Below are positions 24,491 to 33,911 of a DNA stretch of 48,668 nt, one piece after another. Below the pieces are notes generated by a model. That model was given only the letters and a program-made list of their open reading frames with translations, searched no databases and was not told the DNA's origin. The stretch comes from DAOPXV01 sp035352535 (GTDB lineage Bacteria; Muiribacteriota; UBA9980). A program made the position numbers and the translations under genes. The DNA is taken from contig CAZJFS010000011.1 of NCBI GenBank assembly GCA_964545075.1, forward strand, positions 1-48,668, read 5' to 3'. Position 1 is the stretch's first letter. Each line of letters starts with the position of its first letter.

Positions 24491-27400
24491 TCATCCGAGT
24501 TTTGAAATTTCTTCTTCTATGGCTTTGACGTCATCCGCAAGATCCATTTCAACGCATACCGCCTTAGCTCTTTCGAGCGACTCGCGCGCCTCATTCTTTC
24601 TGCCGAGTTTCGCGAGCGTCAGCCCGATATTGAAATGGCTTAAAACCAGGTCGTAATGAGGCTGATCATATATCGAGAGCCCGATATCAAGAGTTTTATT
24701 ATAATATTCAAGGGCCTTTTCATACTGGGAAAGCTGCATGAAGATCCCGGCGATTCTGACGCAATTCGAGAGCGTTTCGGCGTGATTCTCGCCGCGCAAT
24801 GCCATATTTATCTCGAGAGCCTTCGTGAAATACTTAAGCGAATCGGCATATTCCTGCTGCTGATAATAAACGTCGCCTATATTATAATAACTCGTAACCG
24901 TTTCCTCGGAATTCTCGCCGTTGGCGTCGATCCTTATGCGAAGGGCCTGGTTGAAATATTCGAACGCTTTAGCCGGCTCATGCATGTTAAGATGAAGGAT
25001 GCCGATATTATCGAACACCGTCGCTACGATTTCGTGCCGCTCGCCAAAAACGCGCTGATATATCTCGAGGGCCCTGTTATAATATTCGAGGGCGCCTGAA
25101 AAATTACCGCCGGCGAGATAAATATTGGCTATTTTGTTATAACTTGAAGCGATCTCCGGATGCGAGTCGTCGTTAAGAACGGCCTGTCTTAATTCAAGCG
25201 CTTTCGCGTAATTTTCAAAAGCCTTCTGGTGATCGTTCTCCCGGTTATATACCCCGGCGATGTTATCGTAAACCGCTGCTACGCTGAGATGCTGTTCCCC
25301 CAGAAGCTTCACGTAAATATCGAGCGCCGCTTCAAGATTTTCAAGCGCCTTTTCAAAATTCTGGCACTGCGAGTATGCGAGGCCAAGGTTATTAAAACCG
25401 AGGGCGGTTTCGAGATGCTCGGCGCCGAAAACCTTCTGCCTTATATCGAGCGCCGCGTTGAAATTTTCGATGGCCTCCCGCGTCCTTCCGGAACCCGAAA
25501 AAACCCAGCCGATGCTGTCATAGTTAGACGCGACTTCCGGACTGTCGGCCCCGAATATGGAAGTTCTTATTTTAAGCGAAAGATTGAAATATTCGAGCGC
25601 CTTTACGCTTACGCCGGTCCTGGAATATATTTCGCCGATATTGCTGTAGATCGATGCGGCGTCGGCGGTATTCGCTCCATTAAGCCTGATATTTATCTTC
25701 AGGACCATGCCGAAGCTTTCGAGCGCCTTCGAATATTCGCCGCGGCCGTTGAACAGCCAGCCAAGATTATTATAGCTTAAAGCAGTGTCGGCGTGGTCTT
25801 CACCATATATCTCGCGCCTTATGGCGAGAGCTTTTTCAAAATAATCGAGCGCCTTTAAAAAATCGCTCTGACCCGCGAATATCCACGCCAAAGCGTCATA
25901 GAGTTCGGCGACTGACTGATGATTTTCGCCATGGGCGGCGCGCCTGATTTCTATAGCCCGGGTATAATATTCAAGCGCCTTATGATATTCGCACCGCTTT
26001 GAATATACGCCGCCGATGTATGCGTGCAGGACGGCGACTTGTTCATGGGCCGGGCCGAAATTCTTGATATGTATGTTCAGCGAACGTTCAAAATAATCGA
26101 GCGCTTTTGAATATTCGGATTTCGTTTCAAACATTTTCCCGAGCTTGGTGTATATCCAGGCTATTTCAGGATGATCCGGACCGCGCGAATCGAGCTTCAT
26201 CTTCAAAACCTTCGAATAGTTTTCAAAAGCTTCGTCCAATCTGCCGTTTATGAAAAAATACTCGGCGATATTCGAATAAACGAGGGCCGCGTTATCGTCC
26301 GAAGCCCCGGATGACGATCCGGAATAAATGTCGGCGGCCTTATAAAAACTTTCGAGGGCCGCGGAATCTTTGCCGAGGTTGTAAAGCGCTTCGCCTAGTT
26401 CGTTATAAACGTTGATTAATGCAGGATCTTTGCCGCGCCCGTTTTCAATGTAAATTTCCAGCGCCGCCGTATAATTTTCCGCCGATTTTTCATATTCGCC
26501 CGAGGCGAGAAGAACGCCGGCAATATTGATGAAACCGACGGCCGCCTGCAGGCTTTTTTCGCCATACACCGAAATCCTTGCCTTTAAAGCTTTCTCATAA
26601 TATTCGATGGCCCGGCCGTTATCGCCGGCAAGCGCGGCGAGAGCCGAGGCCAGGGAGTCAATGGCGGATATCGTATCACCGTCGTTCCCGCCTCGAACCC
26701 TTATTTTAATCTCCAGTTCCTTGTTATAATACCAGATAGCCCGCTCATCCGAAAGCTTCTCATAAGCCGACGCTATGCCTTCATATATCGCGGCGCACTG
26801 CAGGCTCTGTTCGCCGGAATTTTTGATGAATATCAGAAGCGCCCGGTCGAAGTATGGTATGGCTTCGGCGTATTTCTGAAGGTTGATCATGCTCCAGCCC
26901 ATTTTATTATAGGCAAGCGCCGTATCGACATGGCCGGCGCCGCATACTTCGAGCCTGACATCAAGGCATGCCTGGTATTTGTCACGCGCTTTCACGAATT
27001 CGCCCAGCAATTCATAAACCCCGCCCAGATCGAAATTCAAATCCGCCGTGAGCCCGCTTTTTTCACCGGCCGAGGATACGCAGATTTCGAGCGCCCGGTT
27101 GAAATTTTCAGCGGCTTCGCCGTATTTTCCGCCATATCTTTCGGTCCAGGCGATATTTGTGAAGCCGGTGGCCGCTTCCAGGCTTTCTACGCCGAACAGG
27201 TCACGCCTGATCCCGAGCGAACGTGAATAATAGCCGTAAGCGTCTTCATATTTTCCGGATTTGATGAAGCATGCGGCGATATTATCCAAATTAAGAATAA
27301 CATCGATGCTCTTTTCGCCGAAAAAACCGGTTCTTATTTCAAGCGCCTTCAAATAATTCACGGCGGCGCCCGGCAGATCGCCAGCCGAATCCTTCATGGC

Positions 27401-29314
27401 GGCGATATTATCGAGGAGAATAGCTACCCTGAAGTCATTCTCACCGTAAACGGCCGCATATGCCTCCATGGCTTTTTCAAAAAAACTCCCGGCTTCGGCG
27501 TACATTTTTTTTCCGGTGTAATGCCAGCCGAGGTTATTGCAGGTAGTGGCATATTCGACGCTTTTTTCGCCGCGGAACTTGAGCCTTAATTCAAGGGCGT
27601 TGTTATAGCATTTTAAAGCTTCGTCGTCATATTCGCGCCCCGCCGAGTGATAGCTCTCGCCCATTTCGTTATAAATCGATGCGGTCTCGTTATTTTCAGC
27701 GCCTGAAAGCTTTATTTTAAGTTCAAGCGCCTCTTTGAAATATTCGATCGCGCGCGTGAAAGATTTGGCGTTTGAAAACACGCGGGCAATCTTGATGCGC
27801 GTTATTATAGAGTCGTCGGCTTCGCCGCCGTTCACCGCCCGCCTGATTCCAAGAGCGGTAAAATAATTATCGAGGGCCGCTTGATATTCGCCCGCCTTTT
27901 CATTCGCGGAGGCTATGCTTTCATAGATCTCGGCCGTGCTCGCATCGGATTCGCCGTAATTTTTAATCCATATCAGAAGAACGCGGTCAAAATATTCAAG
28001 CGCTTCGGTGAAACGGCCGTTATTGAAAAAATGCCAGGCGATGCGGCTGTAGGCGGAAGCGGTTTCGACGTTGTCGGTGCCGTAATTTTCAACCCTTATG
28101 TCGAGGGCCTTTTGATAATAGCTCAAAGCCCGCTCTTTTTCGGCCGTGACCGAAAGAGCGTCGGCCATATTTATCAATATCTCGGCGAGAATGCCGGCAT
28201 GCGCGCTCTTACGTGAACCGGAAAAAAAGGCGGCCGCCTTTTCGAACCATTCCATGGAAGTTTCGCGCTCGCCGAGGCGTTCGTACCCGACGCCCAGGTT
28301 CTTCATGCACAAACCGGTCTCGGCGCTTTCGGCCCCGCTTAGCGCAAGTTTCACGTCGAATGCGGCCTTGAATTTTTCTATTCCCTTCGCGTATTCCTTC
28401 TTATTGATATATGCGTATCCAGCCTTGTTCATTATGTCGGCGGAAAAGCTTTTATCTTTGTCCGAACCATAAACATCGGCGGCGAGAGCCTTTTCGTAAT
28501 TTTCTATCGCTCTATCGTCATCCGCCATGGCATAAAAGGATTCGCCGGCGTTGAAATAGACGTCAGCGTTGTACCTGTATTTCGCTCCATATAATTCTTC
28601 ATAGATCGAAGCCGCTTTAAGATTTAATTCGACGGATTTCTGGAATTCCCCGCGCCTGTAATGGAAACGGCCGAGATTAGCCATAACGACCGCCGTGTAA
28701 AAATTACGCTCTCCAAAAGCCTTTTCGTATAACGTAAGCGACTTCGACATCATCTCCAGCGCCCCGTCCGAATTCCCTCGCGCCGCCATAACTATTGCGT
28801 TTTCGCACAAACTTTCCGCCGTCTCGGGGCCGCTCTCGCCGAATAATTTCAGCCTTATGGCGAGCGCTTTCTTGTGATAAGCCCCGGACCTTTGCGCGTC
28901 GCCAAGCGACCAGTATATTTCGCCCGCGTTATTATATATTGAAGCCGCGGTCTCGTTTTCAGGCCCCATGGTTTCAAGCGCCATATCGAGAGCGTCAAGG
29001 CATATGGCCAGGCCCGCTTTTTCATCGCCGCGAAGATGAGTGTAATAGCCCAGGCGGTTCATGCACTTTATATAATATTCGCTTTTCTGCATCTCTTTGC
29101 TTTCGAGCGCGACCTTAACTATGCCGCACGCTTCGACTAAAAGCGACGGTTCATCAGCCTCGAAAAATTTCTGCGCTTCCGCGAAAAACCAATCGAGCGT
29201 TCCGGGAAAGCCCTTCACGAACGAATCATTCTTTAAAGCGGTTATAAAGCCTTCGCGGTCGGGCACGGCGATATTTTTAAGTTCGGTCTTTTCATTTTTT
29301 TTCTTTCTTGGCAT
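24491..29314 (-). CDS. Giant tetratricopeptide (kinesin-light-chain-type, 42-residue) repeat protein, 1607 aa
   Basis: After a basic N-terminus (MPRKKKNEK) and a ~120-residue helical region, nearly the whole protein is about 35 tandem 42-residue TPRs of the TPR_12/kinesin light chain type. A typical unit reads A-L-E-Y-Y-x-K-A-L-E-I-R, then G-E-x-H-x-E-T-A, then Y-N-N-I-G-x-x-Y. No catalytic domain, signal peptide or membrane segment is present, so it should be a large cytosolic superhelical scaffold. The ATG at 29314 has GGAG seven bases upstream and is preferred over GTG 29356. It lies between the tubulin-like gene and a membrane protein in the same orientation, so binding the tubulin-like protein is an attractive inference. 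Confidence 0.92.
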   Translation of the reverse strand: MPRKKKNEKTELKNIAVPDREGFITALKNDSFVKGFPGTLDWFFAEAQKFFEADEPSLLVEACGIVKVALESKEMQKSEYYIKCMNRLGYYTHLRGDEKAGLAICLDALDMALETMGPENETAASIYNNAGEIYWSLGDAQRSGAYHKKALAIRLKLFGESGPETAESLCENAIVMAARGNSDGALEMMSKSLTLYEKAFGERNFYTAVVMANLGRFHYRRGEFQKSVELNLKAASIYEELYGAKYRYNADVYFNAGESFYAMADDDRAIENYEKALAADVYGSDKDKSFSADIMNKAGYAYINKKEYAKGIEKFKAAFDVKLALSGAESAETGLCMKNLGVGYERLGERETSMEWFEKAAAFFSGSRKSAHAGILAEILINMADALSVTAEKERALSYYQKALDIRVENYGTDNVETASAYSRIAWHFFNNGRFTEALEYFDRVLLIWIKNYGESDASTAEIYESIASANEKAGEYQAALDNYFTALGIRRAVNGGEADDSIITRIKIARVFSNAKSFTRAIEYFKEALELKIKLSGAENNETASIYNEMGESYHSAGREYDDEALKCYNNALELRLKFRGEKSVEYATTCNNLGWHYTGKKMYAEAGSFFEKAMEAYAAVYGENDFRVAILLDNIAAMKDSAGDLPGAAVNYLKALEIRTGFFGEKSIDVILNLDNIAACFIKSGKYEDAYGYYSRSLGIRRDLFGVESLEAATGFTNIAWTERYGGKYGEAAENFNRALEICVSSAGEKSGLTADLNFDLGGVYELLGEFVKARDKYQACLDVRLEVCGAGHVDTALAYNKMGWSMINLQKYAEAIPYFDRALLIFIKNSGEQSLQCAAIYEGIASAYEKLSDERAIWYYNKELEIKIRVRGGNDGDTISAIDSLASALAALAGDNGRAIEYYEKALKARISVYGEKSLQAAVGFINIAGVLLASGEYEKSAENYTAALEIYIENGRGKDPALINVYNELGEALYNLGKDSAALESFYKAADIYSGSSSGASDDNAALVYSNIAEYFFINGRLDEAFENYSKVLKMKLDSRGPDHPEIAWIYTKLGKMFETKSEYSKALDYFERSLNIHIKNFGPAHEQVAVLHAYIGGVYSKRCEYHKALEYYTRAIEIRRAAHGENHQSVAELYDALAWIFAGQSDFLKALDYFEKALAIRREIYGEDHADTALSYNNLGWLFNGRGEYSKALESFGMVLKINIRLNGANTADAASIYSNIGEIYSRTGVSVKALEYFNLSLKIRTSIFGADSPEVASNYDSIGWVFSGSGRTREAIENFNAALDIRQKVFGAEHLETALGFNNLGLAYSQCQNFEKALENLEAALDIYVKLLGEQHLSVAAVYDNIAGVYNRENDHQKAFENYAKALELRQAVLNDDSHPEIASSYNKIANIYLAGGNFSGALEYYNRALEIYQRVFGERHEIVATVFDNIGILHLNMHEPAKAFEYFNQALRIRIDANGENSEETVTSYYNIGDVYYQQQEYADSLKYFTKALEINMALRGENHAETLSNCVRIAGIFMQLSQYEKALEYYNKTLDIGLSIYDQPHYDLVLSHFNIGLTLAKLGRKNEARESLERAKAVCVEMDLADDVKAIEEEISKLG
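24560..28930 (-). repeat. Coding tandem array of about 126-bp units (TPR)
   Basis: DNA-level periodicity of 126 bp reflects about 35 42-residue TPR units. Units are diverged from one another, so this is an old expansion rather than a recent duplication burst; a few units carry insertions (for example one with GRGKDPALINV). Confidence 0.85.
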
Positions 29315-29415
29315 CTTATAACTCCAGGGCCTTGCAATTTTATTATTCTGTTTCACACTTACCAGTAGGTGGACTTGCTAAAACTCGCAATATAACCGAA
29401 ACCGGGTTCATAATT

Positions 29416-29462
29416 TATTTAACAAAATGGCAGACCGCCAAAGCCTGCCATTTTGTTAAATA
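29416..29462. repeat. Perfect 18-bp inverted repeat (hairpin) inside the tubulin-like operon
   Basis: Arms TATTTAACAAAATGGCAG (29416-29433) and its exact complement (29445-29462), loop of 11 bases. It lies between the stop of the tubulin-like gene (29489) and the start of the TPR gene. On the minus strand it is followed by AAATTATG, not a T run, so it is not a standard terminator. It could be a processing or mRNA-stabilising hairpin, or a protein-binding site. Confidence 0.85.
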
Positions 29463-29488
29463 GGATATGTTAAGCCGAAAATTTCATT

Positions 29489-32380
29489 TTATTTAGTCGA
29501 ACTATGAAGCTGTTCTTCGGATTCATCCTGCACGCGCTTTTTGTCGAGCTCTTTGACGAGCTCTCCCAGCGACTTGTATTCTTCTTTTATCAGTTCGTAT
29601 ATGGGCGAAGTTTCGTCAATTTTTTCAAGATGCCCTTTCAGATTCTGCGCAACCGAAACTATGAGCTGTATCTGGTCGCGATACGATCCGATCTTATCGA
29701 GTTCGCGCTCGATCATATGCTTGAGTTTGCGTACCTGCTGGTTTTTTATGAAGTTTTCGAAAGCGTCGAGCCTGTTTGAACCAAGCCATGTATCTTTTTT
29801 ATCGTCCGGATTTACGGCTTCGGTCGGGTCAAATGTGCAGTAATACTGTGTTTTCCCCTCAACCTTGACGGCCTGTATGAATTTCAGAGCGGTGCCCAGC
29901 GTAAAATACTTAACGCCTTCCTTCTTGTCTATCGACATCGGCCTGAACGGATAATTGTCCCATTCGATCTTATATTCTTCCTCGGTTATGGCGTGGAGAA
30001 ACTCGGATTTTTTATATTTGTTGTATTTGTTTTCCCAGTCCTCTATCTTCGATATCGCAAAAAGCGGCGCGCCGTGTTCACTCTGGATCAACGTTATGCG
30101 GTGCGGGTCACGCGTCGTTACGACCTGAGAATCTTTTTTCAAGATCGATTGGACGTGGTCCGATATCTTCGTAGTCTCTTTATCGTAAACGCCGAGCAGG
30201 TTGAGCGGAACCAGATGGCCGGGATAGAGGCCCTTATTTATCTGCCAGAGCGTCTTGCCTTTCTGAGCGAGCGCCTCGCCGACGTTTCTGACTTCGTCGT
30301 TTCCGGTGACCTTCGATTTTTCGATGAGGAATTCTTCGATTGAAAGCTCTTTCAGTTTTTTCTCGAGGATATTTGAAACGTAATTTCTTACGTCGCTTTC
30401 GAACACGACCGAATTCTCGCAATAGAAAGGCCATTTTTCACTTATGTTGAGGCCGTCCTTGCTTACGAATTCGATTTCGTACGATCCCGGATTTCCTATT
30501 TTTTCCTTATAAAGCCTTTCGAGGTCTTCGCTTGCGACTATCGAATTATTGAGGAGCCAGTCGCTTTCGCGCTCGTCAAGGACCGTTCCGGTAAACGTCG
30601 CGCTCTTGTCGAATTTGCTTTCAAGCACTTCGACGAGCGAATTGAAGGATTGAAGTTTTTTCATATTCGAGTTGACGTTCTGCATGAACATATCGAGCGT
30701 TTCAATAGCCACGTCGCGCCTGTCCACCTGCAACTGTGAAATAAAAGCGCTGTTATTATTCTGGGCCCAGAGTTCAGCGGCTTCCGAAAGAGCACGGTTG
30801 CTTCTCCTGAACCAGCTCTTCGACGATTCTTCCTCGATGAACTGTTTCTTTTCGCGGACCGTCTGAAGGAAGCGCCCCATATCTTTTTTCTTGAGTTCGC
30901 GCTCGCGCTCGAGCTGGCCTCGGAATTGTTCGAGCATATTCAGCAGATGTTCGGAGGTTTTTATGACGAAGCGTACTCCGCGGTTGGCATCGCCCATGGC
31001 CTGCGCCGTAAGCGCCACGTAATTTTTAACAAGAGCGGTGACGATAGCGTCTTTGGCTTCGAGCACCGATTTTTTCACGTCCGAATACGATTTTTCGGCC
31101 GCGGACTGGTCCTGAAGCAATATCTCGCCCATATTTGATACGGCGAGCTCTTTATATTTCGACGCGGTCATTTTAACTACCTTGTTTATTTCCATGATCT
31201 TATCGAGTATCTTCATTTCACCCTTGGAATCGACCTCCAGGCCGTTATTCCTGACGAATAGCACTACGTCTTTCTGCCATGGGTTCTCGGATTTTTCGTC
31301 TTTCGGATTGGCGTATTCAAGAATGGCGTCCATAAGCCCGGCGGAAAATTTATTGGAAAATATTTCGACTATCTTTTTAACCGGCATGACGCAGGATGAA
31401 ACGCCGAGCGAGCTGTAATTGGTCCTTTTCCCGACGAACTCGCCGCCAGGGATGGCTTTAAAGGCGTTAGTCGGAACGTTGGCGAGATAGCTCTTGGAAT
31501 CTTTGGTGAGTTCGGTGCCAAAGCCGTGGAAAACCTGTTCGGCGACGACGCGTTCGATGGTGCGCTGTTCGGTTATATCGACGCCGGAAACCAGATAACA
31601 GAAATCGTAAGGTTTCAGCATGCCGACATTGTCGTCTACCCAGAATCCGTCCGAATAGCGCGTCGTAAAACGTTCCATATTTTCCATGAAAAGGTCGATT
31701 TCTTTCAACGCGGCCGCTCCGTTGGCTTTAAGGCGTTCAAGCTCCGAATCCGCGATATCGACGAAAGCGTCAGGCATAAAAAGATAGCCGTGAATCTCGC
31801 ACGAATGCTGGACCGTTTCTTTTGAAATAACCTGCCTCAATATATAAGGAAGATCGGCGACCATTCCGGAACCGGTGCCGCCGCAAACGGAACTTACTAT
31901 GAAAACATTTACTGGAACGGTATCGCCCGTCCTGGCTATTTCGACGCCTGAGAGCAGTTTTTTATCGTTTATTCTGTGAAGCGCTGAGCGAATGGCGTCC
32001 ACCACTATATCTATATTCGAAAATATTGAAAGGCGGCCGAGGGCCCTTATCTGACGAGCGCCGTGAGCGACGGTTTCCTGGATCTTATGGACCGGAAACC
32101 ACTTTTTAATATGAGGGAATTGATTGAGATTTCCAAGAACGCTCGTAGTATCCACCGTAAGAACGACTTTTTCGGAAGTGGTAAGAACGTCTTCGTCCTT
32201 CTTGTCTTCGATATTCGTGTCGGTGTCGAAACTTAAAAAATTGACCATCGAAGGAACCTGATAATTATAATGAGCGCTTTCAATAAATTTTTTCTTTATG
32301 GTTTTAAGCGTCCTGTAACCGGTTCCACCAAGGCCTACGAGCAAAGTTGGAATTAGCTTCTGGGTTTTTTTGGGTTCCAT
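29489..32380 (-). CDS. Large tubulin/FtsZ-superfamily protein (Tubulin_2-like)
   Basis: 963 residues. The N-terminal ~400 residues carry the tubulin/FtsZ GTPase pattern: a glycine-rich first loop LLVGLGGTG (13-21), the QIRALGRL segment typical of this group, and the tubulin signature CGGTGSG (166-172) that binds the nucleotide phosphates. The remaining ~550 residues are largely helical with coiled-coil stretches (QLERERELKKKD; LKHMIERELDKIGSYRDQ) and no membrane segment. This is far longer than FtsZ (~380). Related long tubulin-like proteins are known only from genomes and are thought to act in filament or membrane-remodelling machines. It starts an apparent four-gene operon with the TPR giant, an amidotransferase-like membrane protein and the CHASE2 cyclase. 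GAGGAG lies eight bases before the ATG. Confidence 0.88.
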   Translation of the reverse strand: MEPKKTQKLIPTLLVGLGGTGYRTLKTIKKKFIESAHYNYQVPSMVNFLSFDTDTNIEDKKDEDVLTTSEKVVLTVDTTSVLGNLNQFPHIKKWFPVHKIQETVAHGARQIRALGRLSIFSNIDIVVDAIRSALHRINDKKLLSGVEIARTGDTVPVNVFIVSSVCGGTGSGMVADLPYILRQVISKETVQHSCEIHGYLFMPDAFVDIADSELERLKANGAAALKEIDLFMENMERFTTRYSDGFWVDDNVGMLKPYDFCYLVSGVDITEQRTIERVVAEQVFHGFGTELTKDSKSYLANVPTNAFKAIPGGEFVGKRTNYSSLGVSSCVMPVKKIVEIFSNKFSAGLMDAILEYANPKDEKSENPWQKDVVLFVRNNGLEVDSKGEMKILDKIMEINKVVKMTASKYKELAVSNMGEILLQDQSAAEKSYSDVKKSVLEAKDAIVTALVKNYVALTAQAMGDANRGVRFVIKTSEHLLNMLEQFRGQLERERELKKKDMGRFLQTVREKKQFIEEESSKSWFRRSNRALSEAAELWAQNNNSAFISQLQVDRRDVAIETLDMFMQNVNSNMKKLQSFNSLVEVLESKFDKSATFTGTVLDERESDWLLNNSIVASEDLERLYKEKIGNPGSYEIEFVSKDGLNISEKWPFYCENSVVFESDVRNYVSNILEKKLKELSIEEFLIEKSKVTGNDEVRNVGEALAQKGKTLWQINKGLYPGHLVPLNLLGVYDKETTKISDHVQSILKKDSQVVTTRDPHRITLIQSEHGAPLFAISKIEDWENKYNKYKKSEFLHAITEEEYKIEWDNYPFRPMSIDKKEGVKYFTLGTALKFIQAVKVEGKTQYYCTFDPTEAVNPDDKKDTWLGSNRLDAFENFIKNQQVRKLKHMIERELDKIGSYRDQIQLIVSVAQNLKGHLEKIDETSPIYELIKEEYKSLGELVKELDKKRVQDESEEQLHSSTK

Positions 32381-32456
32381 TTTATTCGCTCCTCATATTG
32401 AGAATTTTAATGTTTGTCCGATTGATAAGAGAATTATTAATTTTTTAAAAGGTTAG

Positions 32457-32483
32457 ATTATAACATTTCATAAAAAAAGTCAA
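32457..32483 (-). promoter_or_regulatory. Promoter of the tubulin-like operon
   Basis: Minus strand TTGACT (32478-32483), a short 15-bp spacer, TATAAT (32457-32462). The short spacer may mean it needs an activator. Leader of about 70 bases. Confidence 0.55.
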
Positions 32484-32532
32484 GGATTTACATTAAGTGA
32501 TGTTTTAATTATAAAATATAAATATAAGACAG

Positions 32533-32561
32533 TTGATTTTTAAAAAATACTTTGATATAAT
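32533..32561 (+). promoter_or_regulatory. Promoter of the Tad/CpaE block
   Basis: TTGATT (32533-32538), 17 bp, TATAAT (32556-32561). It coincides with the first codons of the longest cpaE reading frame, so the true start must be further downstream. It is divergent from the tubulin-like promoter 50 bases away. Confidence 0.6.
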
Positions 32562-33867
32562 TTATGTCCAATGCGAAAAAGATTATTTAAAAACGAGTGA
32601 TGTAAAAATTAAGATCCTCATAATCGAACACAATTCAGGTTTGGTTTCAACGCTCGAAGCTCAGCTCAAAGAAAATAAAAACTTTGAAGTATGCGCCCGT
32701 ATAAAATCAGTTGAAGAACTTGGAAACGCATATAAATCCAGCAATCCCGATATAATACTCTTCGATCTCGAAACGGATAACGAAGCTTATTTTGATTTTT
32801 TAAAGAGCATCGACTCCCAGATAGCTTCCGGAAAGATCGCTATCATAGCGTTCGCGCCGACCTCGGATTTCAACAAAATCAGAAAAGCAATGAAAGCCGG
32901 ATGCTCGGACTTTCTCATGCTCCCGGTAAAATCGGACGAGCTTTTAACCTCGCTGAACGCCGCGCATGAAAAGGTCCTTCAATCAAGAAAAGCGGCTTCA
33001 ACTTCCGCGGGAGGCCCGCTGGCGCGCACTCCCGCCGGAAAGATCATCACTATTTTTTCCACCAAGGGCGGAGTCGGAAAATCGACACTCGCCGTCAACA
33101 TGTCAGTCATGCTGGCGCTTTTCCTTAAAAACAAGGGCCGGCGAATCGCCTTGATTGACGCTAACTTTCAGTTCGGCGATATAGGCTTTATGCTTAATTT
33201 GAAGCCCACTAAAACCATATACGAACTGGTAAAAGAAATGGGCGAACCCTCGACCGTTCCGATCGAACTGCTTGAAAATTTCGTCACCAAACACGAATCC
33301 GGCCTCGACGTCCTTCTGGCTCCGTCCAAACCGCAGTTCGCCGAAGAAATAAAAATGCTCCATTTGCGATATATCCTCGAATGCTTTAAAAAAAATTACG
33401 ACTATATCATCATCGACACCTCAAATCTCATAACCGAAACCGAACTTACGATATTCGACTGGACCGCGGCGCTTTTCATCGTCGCGACCCTCGAGATAAC
33501 CACCATCAAAAACCTCGTGCTCACGTTTGAGATTTTAAAGGACCTTCAAATCCCTAAAGACAATATTTTTCTGATACTCAACAGGGCTTTCCAGAAAATG
33601 GGTATAGATACGGCTATAGTCGAAGAAAAACTGATAAAAATAAGTTGCCAGATTCCTTCAGACGGCGAACGCGTCGTATCTTCCCTCAACAATGGCTGCC
33701 CCTTCGTTACGGACTTGAAACTGGACGTTCCGATCGTAAAAGCCATTTTCGATTTCGTTTCATTTACGGTTACGCCGGAAGATCGAGATCTTCTAAACAT
33801 GGCGGAACTGCCGCCCCAGGCTAAAGCCAATGTTTTTGACTTTTTTAAAAATTTCATGAAAAAGTGA
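32533..33867 (+). CDS. cpaE: CpaE-like protein: receiver domain + MinD/ParA ATPase
   Basis: Up to 444 residues. Residues about 26-150 are a receiver-like domain with Asp78 (ILFDLETD) and the late Lys (LPVKSDEL), but the usual acidic pair is Glu-His (IIEHN), so phosphorylation is uncertain. Residues about 168-430 are a ParA/MinD ATPase with an intact deviant Walker A KGGVGKST (178-185), ALIDANFQFGDIG and IIIDTSN. CpaE/TadZ proteins localise the Tad secretion machine at the membrane. The coordinates use the longest frame (TTG start), which overlaps a promoter; a start near 32608 (ATT, after GAGTGA) would keep the whole receiver domain. It is followed after 44 bases by cpaF. Confidence 0.88.
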   Translation: MIFKKYFDIIYVQCEKDYLKTSDVKIKILIIEHNSGLVSTLEAQLKENKNFEVCARIKSVEELGNAYKSSNPDIILFDLETDNEAYFDFLKSIDSQIASGKIAIIAFAPTSDFNKIRKAMKAGCSDFLMLPVKSDELLTSLNAAHEKVLQSRKAASTSAGGPLARTPAGKIITIFSTKGGVGKSTLAVNMSVMLALFLKNKGRRIALIDANFQFGDIGFMLNLKPTKTIYELVKEMGEPSTVPIELLENFVTKHESGLDVLLAPSKPQFAEEIKMLHLRYILECFKKNYDYIIIDTSNLITETELTIFDWTAALFIVATLEITTIKNLVLTFEILKDLQIPKDNIFLILNRAFQKMGIDTAIVEEKLIKISCQIPSDGERVVSSLNNGCPFVTDLKLDVPIVKAIFDFVSFTVTPEDRDLLNMAELPPQAKANVFDFFKNFMKK

Positions 33868-33911
33868 GCTTATATAAAAATAAATATGTTTAAAATTATC
33901 GGAGGTATAAA

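Noticed and set aside
24491..29314. Regular 126-bp repeats, first considered as a CRISPR-like or satellite array
   Set aside because: Units are coding, diverged and in frame with TPR consensus residues; there are no identical direct repeats with unique spacers.
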